DNA of 64,000 nt from Ampelocalamus luodianensis. Taxonomy: Eukaryota > Streptophyta > Magnoliopsida > Poales > Poaceae. The stretch is from positions 1,317,840 through 1,381,839 of the forward strand of contig CM070628.1 in NCBI GenBank assembly GCA_036346255.1, read 5' to 3'. The position numbers and the translations under genes are program-made. This document shows positions 23,841-35,577 of the stretch, one piece after another (position 1 is the stretch's first letter; every line of letters begins with the position of its first letter). Below the pieces are notes generated by a model. The model was not told the origin of the DNA, did no database searches, and saw nothing but the letters and a program-made list of their open reading frames with translations.

Positions 23841-24537
23841 TCCATCAAATTATAACTCCATAATATATCGCATTCGGAAGGATTCTCTATACCATCTCTC
23901 TTGACAATACTTGGACATACAAAGGAATTGAGAATAACTATAAAGCTTAAAACATGAATTTAAATAAATTGAATATAAATAAGCATGCAATAATAATTTA
24001 AAAATGGAATTTAAATAATTTAAAATATTAGGATTCAAATATGTAACTTGCCTTGCTTATTTAGTTGTTTTTCTCAAACAGCGTCGCAATCTGGTTCCGT
24101 GTAGTCATCGAAATGTACACGTGAAAATAAGTCAAATTCAAATAAAATCCAAATAAAATTCAAATAAACTCCAAAATAAATAATTTTGGTTTTGAGAGAG
24201 AGATATTGAATTTAGATGAATTTAGAAATTTGAATCACTTGAATCGGAGCTCGAACGAAGGAGAACGGGCTCTCGGAAGTTTGAAAAACACATGAAATGA
24301 TGAAAAGGGGGAATTTTTGGAATTAATCTTCTAAAGGAAAATCAACTTATTACGTCGTGCTGACGTCAGTGATCGGAGAAGGATTTTCGGTCGAATTATT
24401 TTTCCAAAAGGAAAAGGATGTGGGTCACTGACATGTGGGCCCGAGTCTTGTGGACCAGGTCCACGGGAAAGCCCAAGTCCGCGGTGGTCGGGCACACGAC
24501 AACAAGGCTTGCCACGTGCGCATGCCATGCAATCTAA

Positions 24538-25495
24538 TGAGGACATGACCCCTATGGATATAATCATATTTACTATGCTTGTTATTCCAATTACAAGAGC
24601 TTGTACACTTCATTTAAACTATCAGGTGAGCTCGTTTTTAAGAGTGCCTTTATATTAGATGAACTATATGATGCTACCTAATAATAAAAATGTATATTTG
24701 TGTAGCACCACATCACTTTGTGTCCAATCCAAACAAGAGATTAAGTTGGACACGTTCTGGAATCCAGTTCGGCCTCCGGAGACAGTCCTGACTTCAAATG
24801 TTCATAACTTCCACATATGGACTCCGTTTGAGGTCCATGAGTACTTATTTGAAAGCTTATATTGTCCTCTTTCAAACAAATCTAGCCTCACCTCTAAATT
24901 CCATATGTGCATGCCACAATCATCAAAAGAATGTGTTGCATCACCTGCTTGGACCAAATTGGGACTTGTAATGCTTTGGCCCAAGGGGAAGGCGCCCCCT
25001 CTCTTGGCCCACACTATTCATAAATATACTATTCATATGAACAATACTCGTGAATGGTACCACCCCTTAGCTCTTAGCTATGTGTGGCTCCCCCTCCCCT
25101 ATTTAAGGAGGCCGCACCCCTTTAGTTTTTCTTGGATTTTATTGAGTTAAAAGTTAGCTACAATGCAACTTCTTGTATTGGCTTGTGTCGAGTAGACCAA
25201 CCATAATACCGCTTCAGAATCCTAATTTATCAAGTTTTTCAATCCTATTTGCAATTTCAGATTGTGTTTTACCTTATTCTTGCGTGCTTCTTCGGTGTAT
25301 GCAGGAATTGATCTTCGTGATCAGGTCATCCGGGTATTCGTGCACGGTTGATAACGACTTATTGAGCAGTTCAGCGATTGCGTGGTTTCGAGCCTTGCGA
25401 GTTCGTAGCTAGGATCGTGAGAGTTGAGCGATTACTACCGAACTTATCTTATCATCAAAAGATCAGGCCAAAATTAGGACCTCCGTGGTTCATCA
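24538..25495 (+). repeat. 5' LTR of the non-autonomous element
   Basis: It shares long blocks with 26530-27473, including CCAATTACAAGAGCTTGTA and GTTAAAAGTTAGCTACAATG. The CTATTTAAGG at about 25099 is a likely TATA element for the retroelement transcript. Confidence 0.85.
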
Positions 25496-25497
25496 AG

Positions 25498-25509
25498 TGG
25501 TATTAGAGC
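25498..25509 (+). other. tRNA-Met-type primer-binding site
   Basis: TGGTATTAGAGC lies two bases after the LTR. It differs from TGGTATCAGAGC by a single C-to-T change. Confidence 0.75.
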
Positions 25510-26529
25510 TGCAATTGATCGGTGAGAACTTTCAGTTTTCTAGTAATAGATTCATTTTTCATACCTAAAGTCCAGAAAATTGACCAAAAAATTATTGCAT
25601 CTATCATCCGTACCGAACCCCTTTGAGCCATTACAATTTTCTTTTCAGTATTTTGATTATTGAATTATTGGTTGCATCGTCGTGTCTAATTGTTGATCTT
25701 TAGTTCTAGTTATTGTCTAGTTTGTCGTTGTCTAGATTTCTTCTTGTGTTTATTTTCGCGTTGCTTGATCATTCTTTTAGGGTTCTTGGTTTTTATCTAA
25801 AACAGAAAATTCGTGGGTTAGAACTCCTCTAATCCACATTAAAAAAACCTAGAGGATTGTTGTGATCTTTTGGGAGAGTTGATATTATTTGTGACTTGCG
25901 GCAAACTCTAGAGGCAGTCAAATATTAAAAGGAGAAAGAGTCAGTAGCATAAAATAAAAGCCGTAGTAGAAAAAAAAAGAGAAAAGAAAAGTGGGTAAAA
26001 ATTGGTGGATATCTTCTACATATGGCCACAAGCTTCCACAAAAAATTTCAGCAAGTTTGGCCCATGAATTTGAAAGATATAACAGTTTCAAATTTGAACT
26101 CGAGACGATTTCGAGTCCGAGTAGGATTTCGTTTTCGAGATACCTTCAGTAAAACAGACATAACTTTTGCATACGATGTCCGTTTTCGACGTTCCTATCC
26201 TTGTTTCAAAGCTAACGACGAGGTGCATCGAAAAACCTAACTAGCTTATATAAGCCAGTCATCCTCTAGGGGCCCCAAAATCAGCCATCTTCGGCCCCAT
26301 ATTCGTGTCGCAAGTTTTCGGTTTCTATTTTTGCCATTTTCTTTGGTCTTCCCTTCGGAATTTGGAGTTCGCCTCAACTGCAAAGTTGTCGAACTCATCA
26401 AAACCTTTCAAATAAGCATATGTAAGCTATATAAAACTTTATTTTTCATCTCTTGAGACTGGCTGCTATTCACTGTTTAAACTAAAGGGTTGTTTACATT
26501 GCACTTTGTTTTCAAGAAGGGTAGGATGA

Positions 26530-27473
26530 TGAGGATATGACCCCTATGGATACAACCATATTTTCTATACTTGCTATTCCAATTACAAGAGCTTGTATAC
26601 TTCATTTAAATTATCAGGTGAGCTCGCTTTTATGAGTGTCTTTATATTATATGAACTATATGATGGTATCTAATGATAAAATGTATATTTGTGCAGCACC
26701 ACATCACTTTGTATCCAAGCCAAGCAAGAGTTCAAGTTAGACATGTTCTGGAATCCAGTTTGGCCTCCGAGAGATAGCCCGGACTTCAAACATGCATAAC
26801 TTTCACATACGAACTCTGTTTGAGGTTCACGAGTACTTGATTGAAAGCTTATCTCGTCCTCTTTCAAACGGATCTAGCCTTACCTCCAAATTCCATCTGT
26901 ACGTGCTGCAATCATTAAAAGAAGGTGATGTATCACCTGTTTGAGCCAAACTGGGCCTTATAATGCTTGAGCCCAAGGGGAAGACGCTCCCTCTCTTGGC
27001 TCACACTATTCATGACTATACTATTCATGAACAGTACTCATGAATAGTATCACCCCTTAGCTCTTAGCTATGTGTGGCTCCCCTCTATTTAAAGAGACCG
27101 CACCCTTTTAGTTTTATTGGATTTTGTTTTGTTAAAAGTTAGCTACAATGCAACTTCGTGTATTAGCTTATGTCGACTAGACCAACCATAATATCGCTTT
27201 CAGAATCCCAAGTTTATCAAATATTTCAATCATATTTGCAATTTTAGATTACTTATTATCTTGTTCATGTGTGTTCTTCGATTGTATGCAGGAATAGACC
27301 TTCATGATTAGGTCAATCTTGCTTCTAGTAAGGTCGATAACAATCTTAAAGTTAGTTCAACGATTGCCGGGCATATTGATTGTGTACGATTGGTAGCCGA
27401 GTCGTGAGAGTCGTCTCTACCCAAATCGAGTTATCCATCTCACCAAAAGATCAGGACACCCATTGTCGCATCA
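26530..27473 (+). repeat. 3' LTR of the non-autonomous element
   Basis: Partner of 24538-25495. The pair shows scattered substitutions, mostly transitions, plus small gaps throughout AT- and GC-rich parts alike, so it looks like true age divergence, unlike the LTR pairs of T and C. Confidence 0.85.
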
Positions 27474-29132
27474 CAAGTAGAGGCGGCTGAGGTGGCACCA
27501 GGTGGCCATGACGTGGCGGCCATGTCACCTCTCGTGGCACGGTGGTGCTCAAGCGCGTAGGCTGGCCGGCGCTACGCGCCACGGTGAGCCTCGGTGAGGG
27601 CACCGAGAGGGATAGGGAGGAACGGCGAATTCAGGGCTCTCCTTGGTGGTGTTAGGGCGCGAAGAGAATGCCGGTGGCGAGGAGAAAGAGCGACGACAGC
27701 GGCGGTGAGATGGAGTTGGAGGTGGCGGCGAAGTTCCGGCGACTCTTGGAGGAAGATGTTGCGAGCACAGGGTAGAGCAGAGTCTTGCATTGTCGAAGAC
27801 GTAGACGATGTTGTTGGTGCTTCAGCGGTGGCAGCGTAAAATGCGGCGGCGTGAGCTCGGCCGACGAGCTTCAACGGAGAATAGCGGGGAGGAGGAGGGG
27901 AGAGAGAGGGAGGGAGAAGGGGGAAAAGAGAGAGGAGCTCAAGGGCGTCTTGGCTCGCCTTTATAGAGGACGAGGAGGAGTAGGGGAGGAGTTCCGCGGC
28001 ATAGGCGGTGATGACATTGACAAGAGCTCAGCATGGCAATGTTGACGGGAGTGGGTGAGACGCGGCATGGGCGCGGGGTAGGTGAGGCAGGCCATGGCGC
28101 GCGTAGTGGGGTCAATAGGAGTAGGTGAGGGAGAAGACCGGGCAGCGAAGGCGCTGACGTGGGCATGCGCTTGGCGGCAAGACGTGCCTCTGCGTGTGGC
28201 ATAGGGCGGCAACGAGCGGAGAAGATGACTAGGGAGAGGCGTCGATAGGTGGGACCCGCTTGTTAGTGAGACAAGCGGAGAGGCGCGGAGCGGTGGGCAA
28301 GCACGAGAATGGGTTGGGGAGCTGGGTCGAGGGGGAGAATTCGGCCTGAAATGGATTTTGCATTTTCCAATGGTTTTTGATTTATAGAAAATACAATAAA
28401 CCCAAAAAGGCTTATAGAAAATAGTTAATAAAGTCCAAAAAGTCTTAGAAAATACACAAAAAAAATCCTTGAAGCAATTGGAACTTAATAAAATAATTTA
28501 TAACTTATCTTTGGCCTTTTATTTTGCACATAAATTAATTTTAAACTTAGGAAAATAGAAAAACTTTTATACAATCCAGAAAATTTAGGAACATACTTAG
28601 AAGACTCCTTTGTCTTTGAATCCAATAGATCCCAAGAAAAACTTTAAATAAGCCAATTTTGAATTCATTAAATTTTGATTGACTCATATTAAATTGTTTT
28701 TATTTCTGAAATTTCAAATTAAGCTTTAACAAATTAGGAAAAATCAAATGGTGATTTTTATTTTGAAAACTTCGAAAAGGCCTAAAAATCAAATAGATTA
28801 GTTTTGAAATAATAAAATATTACTTCCAACTTAAGGTTGACTTTTATTTTTGCACATAACTATTTTTATTTTTTGAAAAACAAGAAAACCTTTTTAAATA
28901 CCAAAAGATTGGATAAACTAATTAAGTTTTTCTTTTTAACTTTAAATCCAATAAAAACCCTGAAACTCAATAAATTTTTATTTTTGACTTTTAAACACTA
29001 GGAAATTCAAGAAAAGAAATAAAACTCTTTTAAATTTTAGGAAATCAAGAAAACTCTTTAAAAACTCAGGAAATCCATTAAAATAATAATTTTATTAATT
29101 TAAAATTTGTAACATAATTTTGGGATGTCACA
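27474..29132 (-). repeat. Continuation of the D solo LTR
   Basis: A GC-rich block (27480-28330) whose many short frames on both strands look like compositional shadows, then AT-rich sequence with repeated TTTTAAA/GGAAAAT words. No gene recognised. Confidence 0.55.
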
Positions 29133-29137
29133 GAGAG

Positions 29138-29420
29138 TGATCGTCATCTCTCCCCACCAAAAGTGGAAGGTGTGCATCTCAGGTCTACACCTGTCGACAA
29201 GTGTTGACATCAGAGTACCATCTAGGGTTAAGTAGTGTCCGACTAAGAGCATCCTCGCAAAGGGCAACAAGCCCTTGTCCTGAAGGATTGGGACGTAGCG
29301 AGTGTCGAGCTGCCAGTAATGCTTCTCGGACCGAAGCACGAGGGGTGGAGGTCTATCCGCGACCCCGGTGATGCTCGTCGTAGAAGGGTTTTAGTTGCTC
29401 CGGTAGTGGCATGGCTTGCA
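29138..29420 (-). pseudogene. PMD pseudogene, N-terminal part
   Basis: The minus strand reads MPLPEQLKPFYDEHHRG, then RSEKHYWQLDTRYVP, LPFARMLLVGHYLTLDGTL, TLVDRCRPEMHTFHF and GEMTITL. This is the start of a plant mobile domain. The frame runs into the solo LTR at 29137. Rejoined to 21464, the next codons are TAG GAT GTC TCA, where related proteins have Q-D-V, so a C-to-T nonsense change is present. Confidence 0.78.
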
Positions 29421-29439
29421 AGAGATGAAAGACACAGAT

Positions 29440-30345
29440 TATTAGTGAATAAATTAATAATGATGATGAATTACTAGAAATTAATAATCACGTCTAAATA
29501 CAGACAACAAATTAATATAGACTAATTAACTACGACTAAATTGATTATGACAAATTTAGTACGACTAAATTAATACGAGTAATTAAAAACCACAAAATTA
29601 ATTAGGACTAAATAATTATTGTTGGAAGAATAATTCATTCTTTACAGGCGGGACCCACTCTACAAAGCTGACACCGCTTAACGAATCAGGAAATGTAATT
29701 GCCTCATAAAAAACTGTAATACCCCTCGGTTGTACTCATAGACTAGCTATCTCACTAAAGGGGTATTCCTGTTATTTGTACAGGCCCAAGTGCCTATAAA
29801 TATCCCATGTATCTCCCATTCGGGGGGGGGGGCTCTAAAGGAATATATGAAAGCAAGAGATCAGGTGAGCCTCCGGGAGGAACCCTCGAACCCCTGTAGG
29901 CCACCGACAGGAGTAAGACGGTCCTCTCGGACCCCTGAACCTGTATAAGCCCTCGTGTCATTCTCGCTCCCGTGGATGATGGCTCGTAACACGGCCGGCG
30001 TCCGCCCCATCACTCGAGTTCGGTTTTTACACCAACAACAATTATCATAAATAAATTATAAATAAAGAATTACGACTTAATAATAACAACTAGATTATTT
30101 AGGACTAAATTAATTACGATGAATTAAATACCACTAAATTAATTATGACTAATTAATTACAAATAAATAATTACGACTTAATAAGGTCCCTAAATTAATT
30201 ATGACTTAATAAGGCCACTAAATTAATTACAACTAAATAACTATGACTAAACTAATTATAACTAATTAATTAAGACTTAATTAATTATGACTAATTAATT
30301 AACTACCACTAACTAGTTACGATTATGTTTATCTCAAAGTCTCAC
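29440..30345. repeat. AT-rich tandem array of ACTAAATTAATTA(C/T)GA-like units
   Basis: Variants of GACTAAATTAATTACGA repeat on both sides of a solo LTR (29440-29619 and 30041-30330). The units are irregular. No coding capacity. Confidence 0.8.
29620..30040 (+). mobile_element. 421-bp solo LTR
   Basis: It starts TGTTGGAAGAAT and ends ACACCAACAACA, with the 5-bp duplication attat at 29615-29619 and 30041-30045. It holds a TATA-like CTATAAATATCCC at about 29801 and a run of ten G's at 29822. The TGTTGG...CAACA ends suggest a copia-type or short-LTR gypsy source, which cannot be settled here. Confidence 0.85.
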
Positions 30346-30782
30346 CGTTGCGACACATTCACTGATTCCAAGTTCATGGAAAAATGGCACCTCGGTACAT
30401 CGGGCTGTACTTAATCGTTGAAAGGAAAAGCGAAGTAGCATACCGGTTGAACTTGCCACCCCAACATTCAGATGTGCATGACATCTTCCATGTGTCGCAA
30501 CTCAAAAAGTACCTTCAAACTCTGAGTGAACTCACTCAATTGGAGAACATCGATCTCCAACCGAATCTTTCTTTCTGGGAGCACCCGATCAGAATCTTAG
30601 ATGAAGCCATACGACATATTTGTAGCCATACTATAAAGATTCCAAGAGTCCAGTGGAGCAACCATACCGAAGATGAAGCCACGTGGGAACGAGAAGACCA
30701 TCGTAGGGCCGAGTTCCCTATTTCTTCACCGAGCCCATCGAATCTCAGGGACGAGATTCTTTGTAAGGGAATAGGTCTATAA
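30345..30782 (+). pseudogene. 3' end of a chromovirus polyprotein (element A): integrase tail and chromodomain
   Basis: The plus strand reads MAPRYIGLYLIVERKSEVAY, LNLPPQHSDVHDIFHVSQLK, LQPNLSFWEHPIRILDEA, then PRVQWSNHTEDEATWERED and the tail LRDEILCKG. This is the C-terminal chromodomain layout of Tekay/Del-type gypsy elements. Its 5' side is cut by the AT-rich array at about 30340. A purine stretch (TAAGGGAATAGG) and an LTR follow at once. Confidence 0.82.
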
Positions 30783-33700
30783 CATCCCAAAAATCCAATT
30801 TTTGGTAAGGCATAATGAAAATAGGTGGGAGTATGATTTTGAGCATGTTTTGTGTGGAAAACTATTTTTGCGTGATTTTTGAACTGTTGCACAAATTAAA
30901 TAGTGAATTTACATGCATACAACAACTTGGAAGAATTTTGAGAAAAATACATAACATATAAAAATCCTAAAACATTTACAAAAGAAACTACACTGTGTCA
31001 GGAGCTCCCACAAAAATGTTCATAAATTTTTGACCCTCTTTGCTAAGTACCAAAAGTTCAAAAATTAGCCAACCAGTTTTGTAAAATTCAGAAAGCTAAT
31101 TCAAATTTCCCGTCGGACCTTGGGCCGAAACCCAACTCAGCCCTACTTCTTCGAGCCCACTCTAGCCCTCGCCAGCTCCCCCTTTCCTCTCCCACTGACA
31201 TGCCAGGCCCGTACGTCAGGGCGTTTCTTCTACTTCACGCAGCCATCTCCTATGTCCTATAGGGCGCCAGAACCTCGCCCAAGCCATCGCTGCCGTCATC
31301 TTCCAGCGCCCACGGGAGGAGACCGAGGTCGCACGATCTCACCAGCTCTACCCACTATTCCTCTCCACCTGGGTCTCATCACCGCGTGAGAAAATCGTGA
31401 GAACCCGAGCCGACTGCCTTTTCCCATCGTCATTCTCGTTCTCATCTCACTACTTGAAGCTTTCCCTTCTATGCAAAACCCTCCATTCCCATTGTCATTT
31501 CCATTTTCCCCCTTCTCGGTAAGTTTCTTCCACTATAACGCCCAAACGCATTGTCGTCCCAAGCTCTGGTGCTCGTGATCTGTCGAAGCACAATCGTGTC
31601 TTGGTGATCCAAGCCCTCGATGTGCACGTAGGCTTGCACCATTTGGCTCACTCAATCACCTCACCACTTCCCTATTCTTCTATTGCAGTATAGCATTGCA
31701 ATCGGGTATTTTTCCTCACCTTCGGCGCTACAGCAGCCGCGGAAGATCTTCACACCTGGTGAGTCCCGGTCTAATCCATGTCCGGTTTGAGCATCGCCTC
31801 ATCTCACTGAAGCTCCTCGCACTACCCATTTCATCTATCGTCACCTACACGTAGTTGTCACCATAAACCTCTCTATCTCTGTTGTCGCCATCGATGACAA
31901 CACTTATCCGATGAGTTCTTGACCCCATCAAAGTCAAATTCTCCATCTATGAGTCCCCCTGAAACTATGCATGCACTTCATTTCAGTTGATTTCCACCAG
32001 GACGGTCCGTCGCCGAGAAGCTTGCCATCACCACCACTGATCATCGTCAACAAGCCGTCTCAGCCCTGCTCCGACCTCACTAATAGCTTCCTCGTGATCC
32101 TGGTAAGCTGCTAGAGCTTAAGCCCCTTTAATTTGAGTAGTTTCAAGCGTCTATGCCATAATCGCTAGTAGAGCTAATGGTGCCACCGCGGGATATCACT
32201 GTCAGCTCATCTTACGCAACCCTAGGGCCCCGAACCACACCTAATCACATTGCGATAGCACCCTAAGCCGATTTGAGCTTCAAGCCCCCTCTGTCTTCAC
32301 TTCTAGCGCAAACGACAAATTGACCCGAGGCTTCCCGCCACCTCTCGCCGTTGCGCTGCCGACTTTGTTCGTCTCTTCGGCCACCTTCACTTCTCCTAGC
32401 GTCGCCATCATTCTCTCTTCCCATTTTCGAGCTCCCCCAAGCCTTTCCACGTGTGCCTCGCCACCGGCGAGCTTCTCCTCCTCTCGACCGCGCGTGCCCA
32501 GCTGCTCTTCTCCCTCTCTTTCTGCCAGTGGGCCCCGCGCGATTAAGTGTTAATTATCATTAAGTAATAGAGATTAAAGATAATAAGTCTATGATATGTG
32601 GGACCAGCCAAAAAGATTAACAGAAATATAATTTCCAACGTTTATAGTAAATGTGTCACCCGCATGTGGGACCCGCTATTGTCGGTTTTAAAAACACGAT
32701 TAAATCCCGAGAGAATGACATGTGGACCCCAGTTATCAGTAAATTAAAATCAAAGTAGGTTTAATTATTTAGTTAATAAATAATGATTATATGACATGTG
32801 GAACTGCCTTTATTTTATAAATAAAAATCCATAGAATAAAACTATGAGTCACTAATTAGTAGGCCCCACGTGTAAGTTAATAAAAATTCAGAAAAATGAA
32901 AAAGCCGCTTTCAACCCAGAGGAAAATATACTTTCTCTATTAGAAAGCATAAACCTCAGTACAACTCAGAGGAAAATACGCTTTCGTGTTGAAAAGCGTA
33001 AACCTCACATAATACTCTTTCGACGTCACCCTTTTATTAGTTTCTGGAATTTCAAAATCGAATCAAATTAAAACGTTAATAACTTTTGCATATGAACTCC
33101 AAATTGGGTGAATATTATTTATAAATTCATCTAAAATTATGCTCTATCTGAATATGGAAAATATTTGGATTTTGTTGATGTTAAAATTATTTTTCTATAT
33201 TTAATTTGCTATCGGCTCTTTTTGAATAGACGTCGATATCTCGAACGAATTTTACGATGATCCTTCATCCTCTTATTCAGAGGAACTAGAGCAAGGTAAG
33301 CACCTTATTTGACCATGTTATCCAACTATTTTATTTATTGTACTTCTTTTTATAAAATCTATTATGCATGCGTGTATGTTTGCTTAAATTTGCTATATTT
33401 AGGGATAATGGTAGTTATAGTCCTTTTCGACGCATGATCCTCCTTGAAGTATTGATATCCTTATTGTTGTAGCTATTAGGGTTTGGTTTAGACATTAAAT
33501 GATGTCGAATTGGGTTTTTCGAATGCGAATATCGCAAAAATGCTTAGCCGGGCTTTAATCTTTACTAATATTGGAAAATGGATGACATGTTGAATATGAG
33601 TTTGGGAGATTTTGAAATGATTGTCCAGAGGAGTTTACCTCTGTTATTTTGTATAAACAATTTAAAATAAAAAAATTAGTTTGTGACGTGAGCAAGTTAT

Positions 33701-34470
33701 ATTATATTATGAGAGGTGTATCTCACAAGTAGATAGAGGGAGGTCCTCGCCCGAGTTAATTAAGGACCGAACGCCGGTGCCACCAATCTAAGCCTAAGCG
33801 TACAATCACATGTGCCGGTATGGGACAACCTTAGCTAATTAAATCATCAAAAACTAGCCTTGCGTGTTGGTAGGCTGTAGTAGTACGAGCATAACTGGTG
33901 TAGACATGTTCGAAGGGGCTCCCTTCACCACAGTGTTAGGAACAAAGGGTGCCGACACAACAGTGAATGTCTCACTGAGATGGGGGTATCTCCGGGTGAA
34001 GTGAGGGTGCTCATTCGTCGGGCTAGTGCAAGGTTAGGACTAGGTGATGTAAAGACTTCGATTCATGCTCTAGAGTGCTTACCAAAGGATAGTAAGCGGT
34101 GGTATCGACGGATACCAAACAAACTAGAGAAATCATATGCTATGGATAAGTTGTACACCTCTGTAGAGTGTAAATCTATTTAAATAGCCGTGCTCGCAGT
34201 CATGAGCCTGCTTAGTGTAGTCACATCAGGATAGTCTTGGTTTTTGCAAAAAAAGATTCTTGTTGGAAAACAAGGAAAGGGTTTTGTTGTTGATATTTGA
34301 GTTGAGTGTCATATCTATGGCTAAAAGTAAGATGTTGACCGCAGCCGAGGAGGGTTGTGATTTATTATCTACTTGTTGATTCTTTAATTACTTATCTGCT
34401 CTTTAAATTCCGTTGCAAATTACTACATATTGATATTACAAATGCAAATTGTTTAATGCTGAAAATAATT
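30778..34470 (+). repeat. LTR of element A (3' boundary unresolved)
   Basis: It begins TATAACATCCCAAAAATCC just after the polypurine tract; TGTAACATCCC would be usual, so the second base has changed G to A. It contains CT-rich leader-like DNA (31100-32560) and, near 34152-34210, the shared module on the minus strand. I could not find the terminal ACA or a second copy. Confidence 0.55.
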
Positions 34471-34660
34471 TGTAGCATAGAGCCTCATCCTTTATTAGCC
34501 CTGCATATGAAGGACCTCACCTAATTCAGATTTGAGTTTGGTTAGCGATGAAATCGAAGTGTGACCCCGCGACCAAACCCAATTAAGTTTGCACAGCCTT
34601 TCGTTCGACTTTCGAACTACCGGAATCTCGGATGAGATTCTGTTTAAGGGGGGGTAGATT
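34471..34660 (+). other. Polyprotein 3' tail and polypurine tract preceding element B's LTR
   Basis: The GGAATCTCGGATGAGATTCT hairpin-like string followed by AAGGGGGGGTAGATT matches the region between the chromodomain and the LTR in these chromoviruses. The tract sits directly before TGTAGCAACC at 34661. Confidence 0.55.
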
Positions 34661-35577
34661 TGTAGCAACCAAAAATTCCTAAGTTGGATTAGTTAAGCAT
34701 CTAATATACATTTGTGAAATTTTGGACTTTTTAAAACTTGATTTTTAAAGACTAGGATTTAAAACCTAGCACTCCAATACTCCTTCCCTAATTCAAAAGC
34801 TCAAATTGAATTTGGGACAAAAACTAAAAAGGTCTCAAGTGTGGGAATGTGTATTTTGGAACTCATCTTAAAATCGGTACAACCTCAAAAGCTCCTAGAA
34901 TGCTTGAGGTAATTTCAAAAGCATTCTCAAATTCAAAGCTTGAAAATATACTTTCTCTAGCTCATAATTACAAACTAATTTTCAGTTTTGAAAATATAGT
35001 AGGACCCAAACTTGGGAATATTTTATTTCGATTATATATGTTCTGTTATGATTGTTTGATTTTTTCTGGAATTTTTGGGGGATTATTTGGTTCCCTATTT
35101 AATTTGCATGTTCAAATTTGAAGTTGGATTTAAACTACAAACTAAACTAGTGAACAGTGCCTGGAAATAATTTTCTTAGGTTCTCGACTACTCAAGTAAC
35201 TCACCTACAAAATTTCACAATTTTTCGAATTAAATGGCAGTTTTTACTTAGCCAGTCAAAGAGGAGAATCAAAAGTCAACCAACAAAAATGGGAACTTAA
35301 AATAATTATAGAGAAAAATACAAAACAATAAAAACCCTAAAAAATTATAAAATTAGTATCACAGTGTCAGAAACTCTCCCTAAAAATTTCATAATTTTTA
35401 AAGTTAAACTTTTATGTCTAAAAATTACCAAACTCCCCTCTACTATTTGTTTCTTCCCCAACCGAACACAATCAGTCAAGCCACTGCCATCTTTCTTCAC
35501 TGTCCAGCCGAACAACCCCACTATCCATTACTTCCTCCCCCAGCCGAACCCTTCCTTACCCCATTGTCTTTATTCTC

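Larger units (their letters stand above)
24538..27473 (+). mobile_element. Non-autonomous LTR retrotransposon with no coding capacity
   Basis: Two ~950-bp direct repeats (24538-25495 and 26530-27473) flank about 1.03 kb of internal DNA. Right after the first repeat lies TGGTATTAGAGC, one base off the tRNA-Met primer site. A purine tract (AAGAAGGGTAGGATGA) precedes the second repeat. Internal frames are short and unrecognised. LTR starts are TGAGGACATGACC and TGAGGATATGACC. The target duplication is not clear. It sits within the D LTR, so it is younger than D. Confidence 0.82.
21465..29132 (-). mobile_element. Long solo LTR of a gypsy-type family (element D), carrying a nested element
   Basis: The plus strand starts TGTAAGGACCCGGG and ends GGGATGTCACA, flanked by the 5-bp duplication gagag (21460-21464 and 29133-29137). 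Read on the minus strand it begins TGTGACATCCC and ends CCTTACA, a common gypsy LTR pattern. Without the nested element (24538-27473) it is about 4.7 kb. I find no gag-pol in it and no second LTR, hence solo LTR. It contains a module shared with elements T and A near 22134. Confidence 0.72.

Noticed and set aside
27572..28212. Frames on both strands around a GC-rich block
   Set aside because: They lie within the D LTR, have no recognisable domain and are mutually overlapping.
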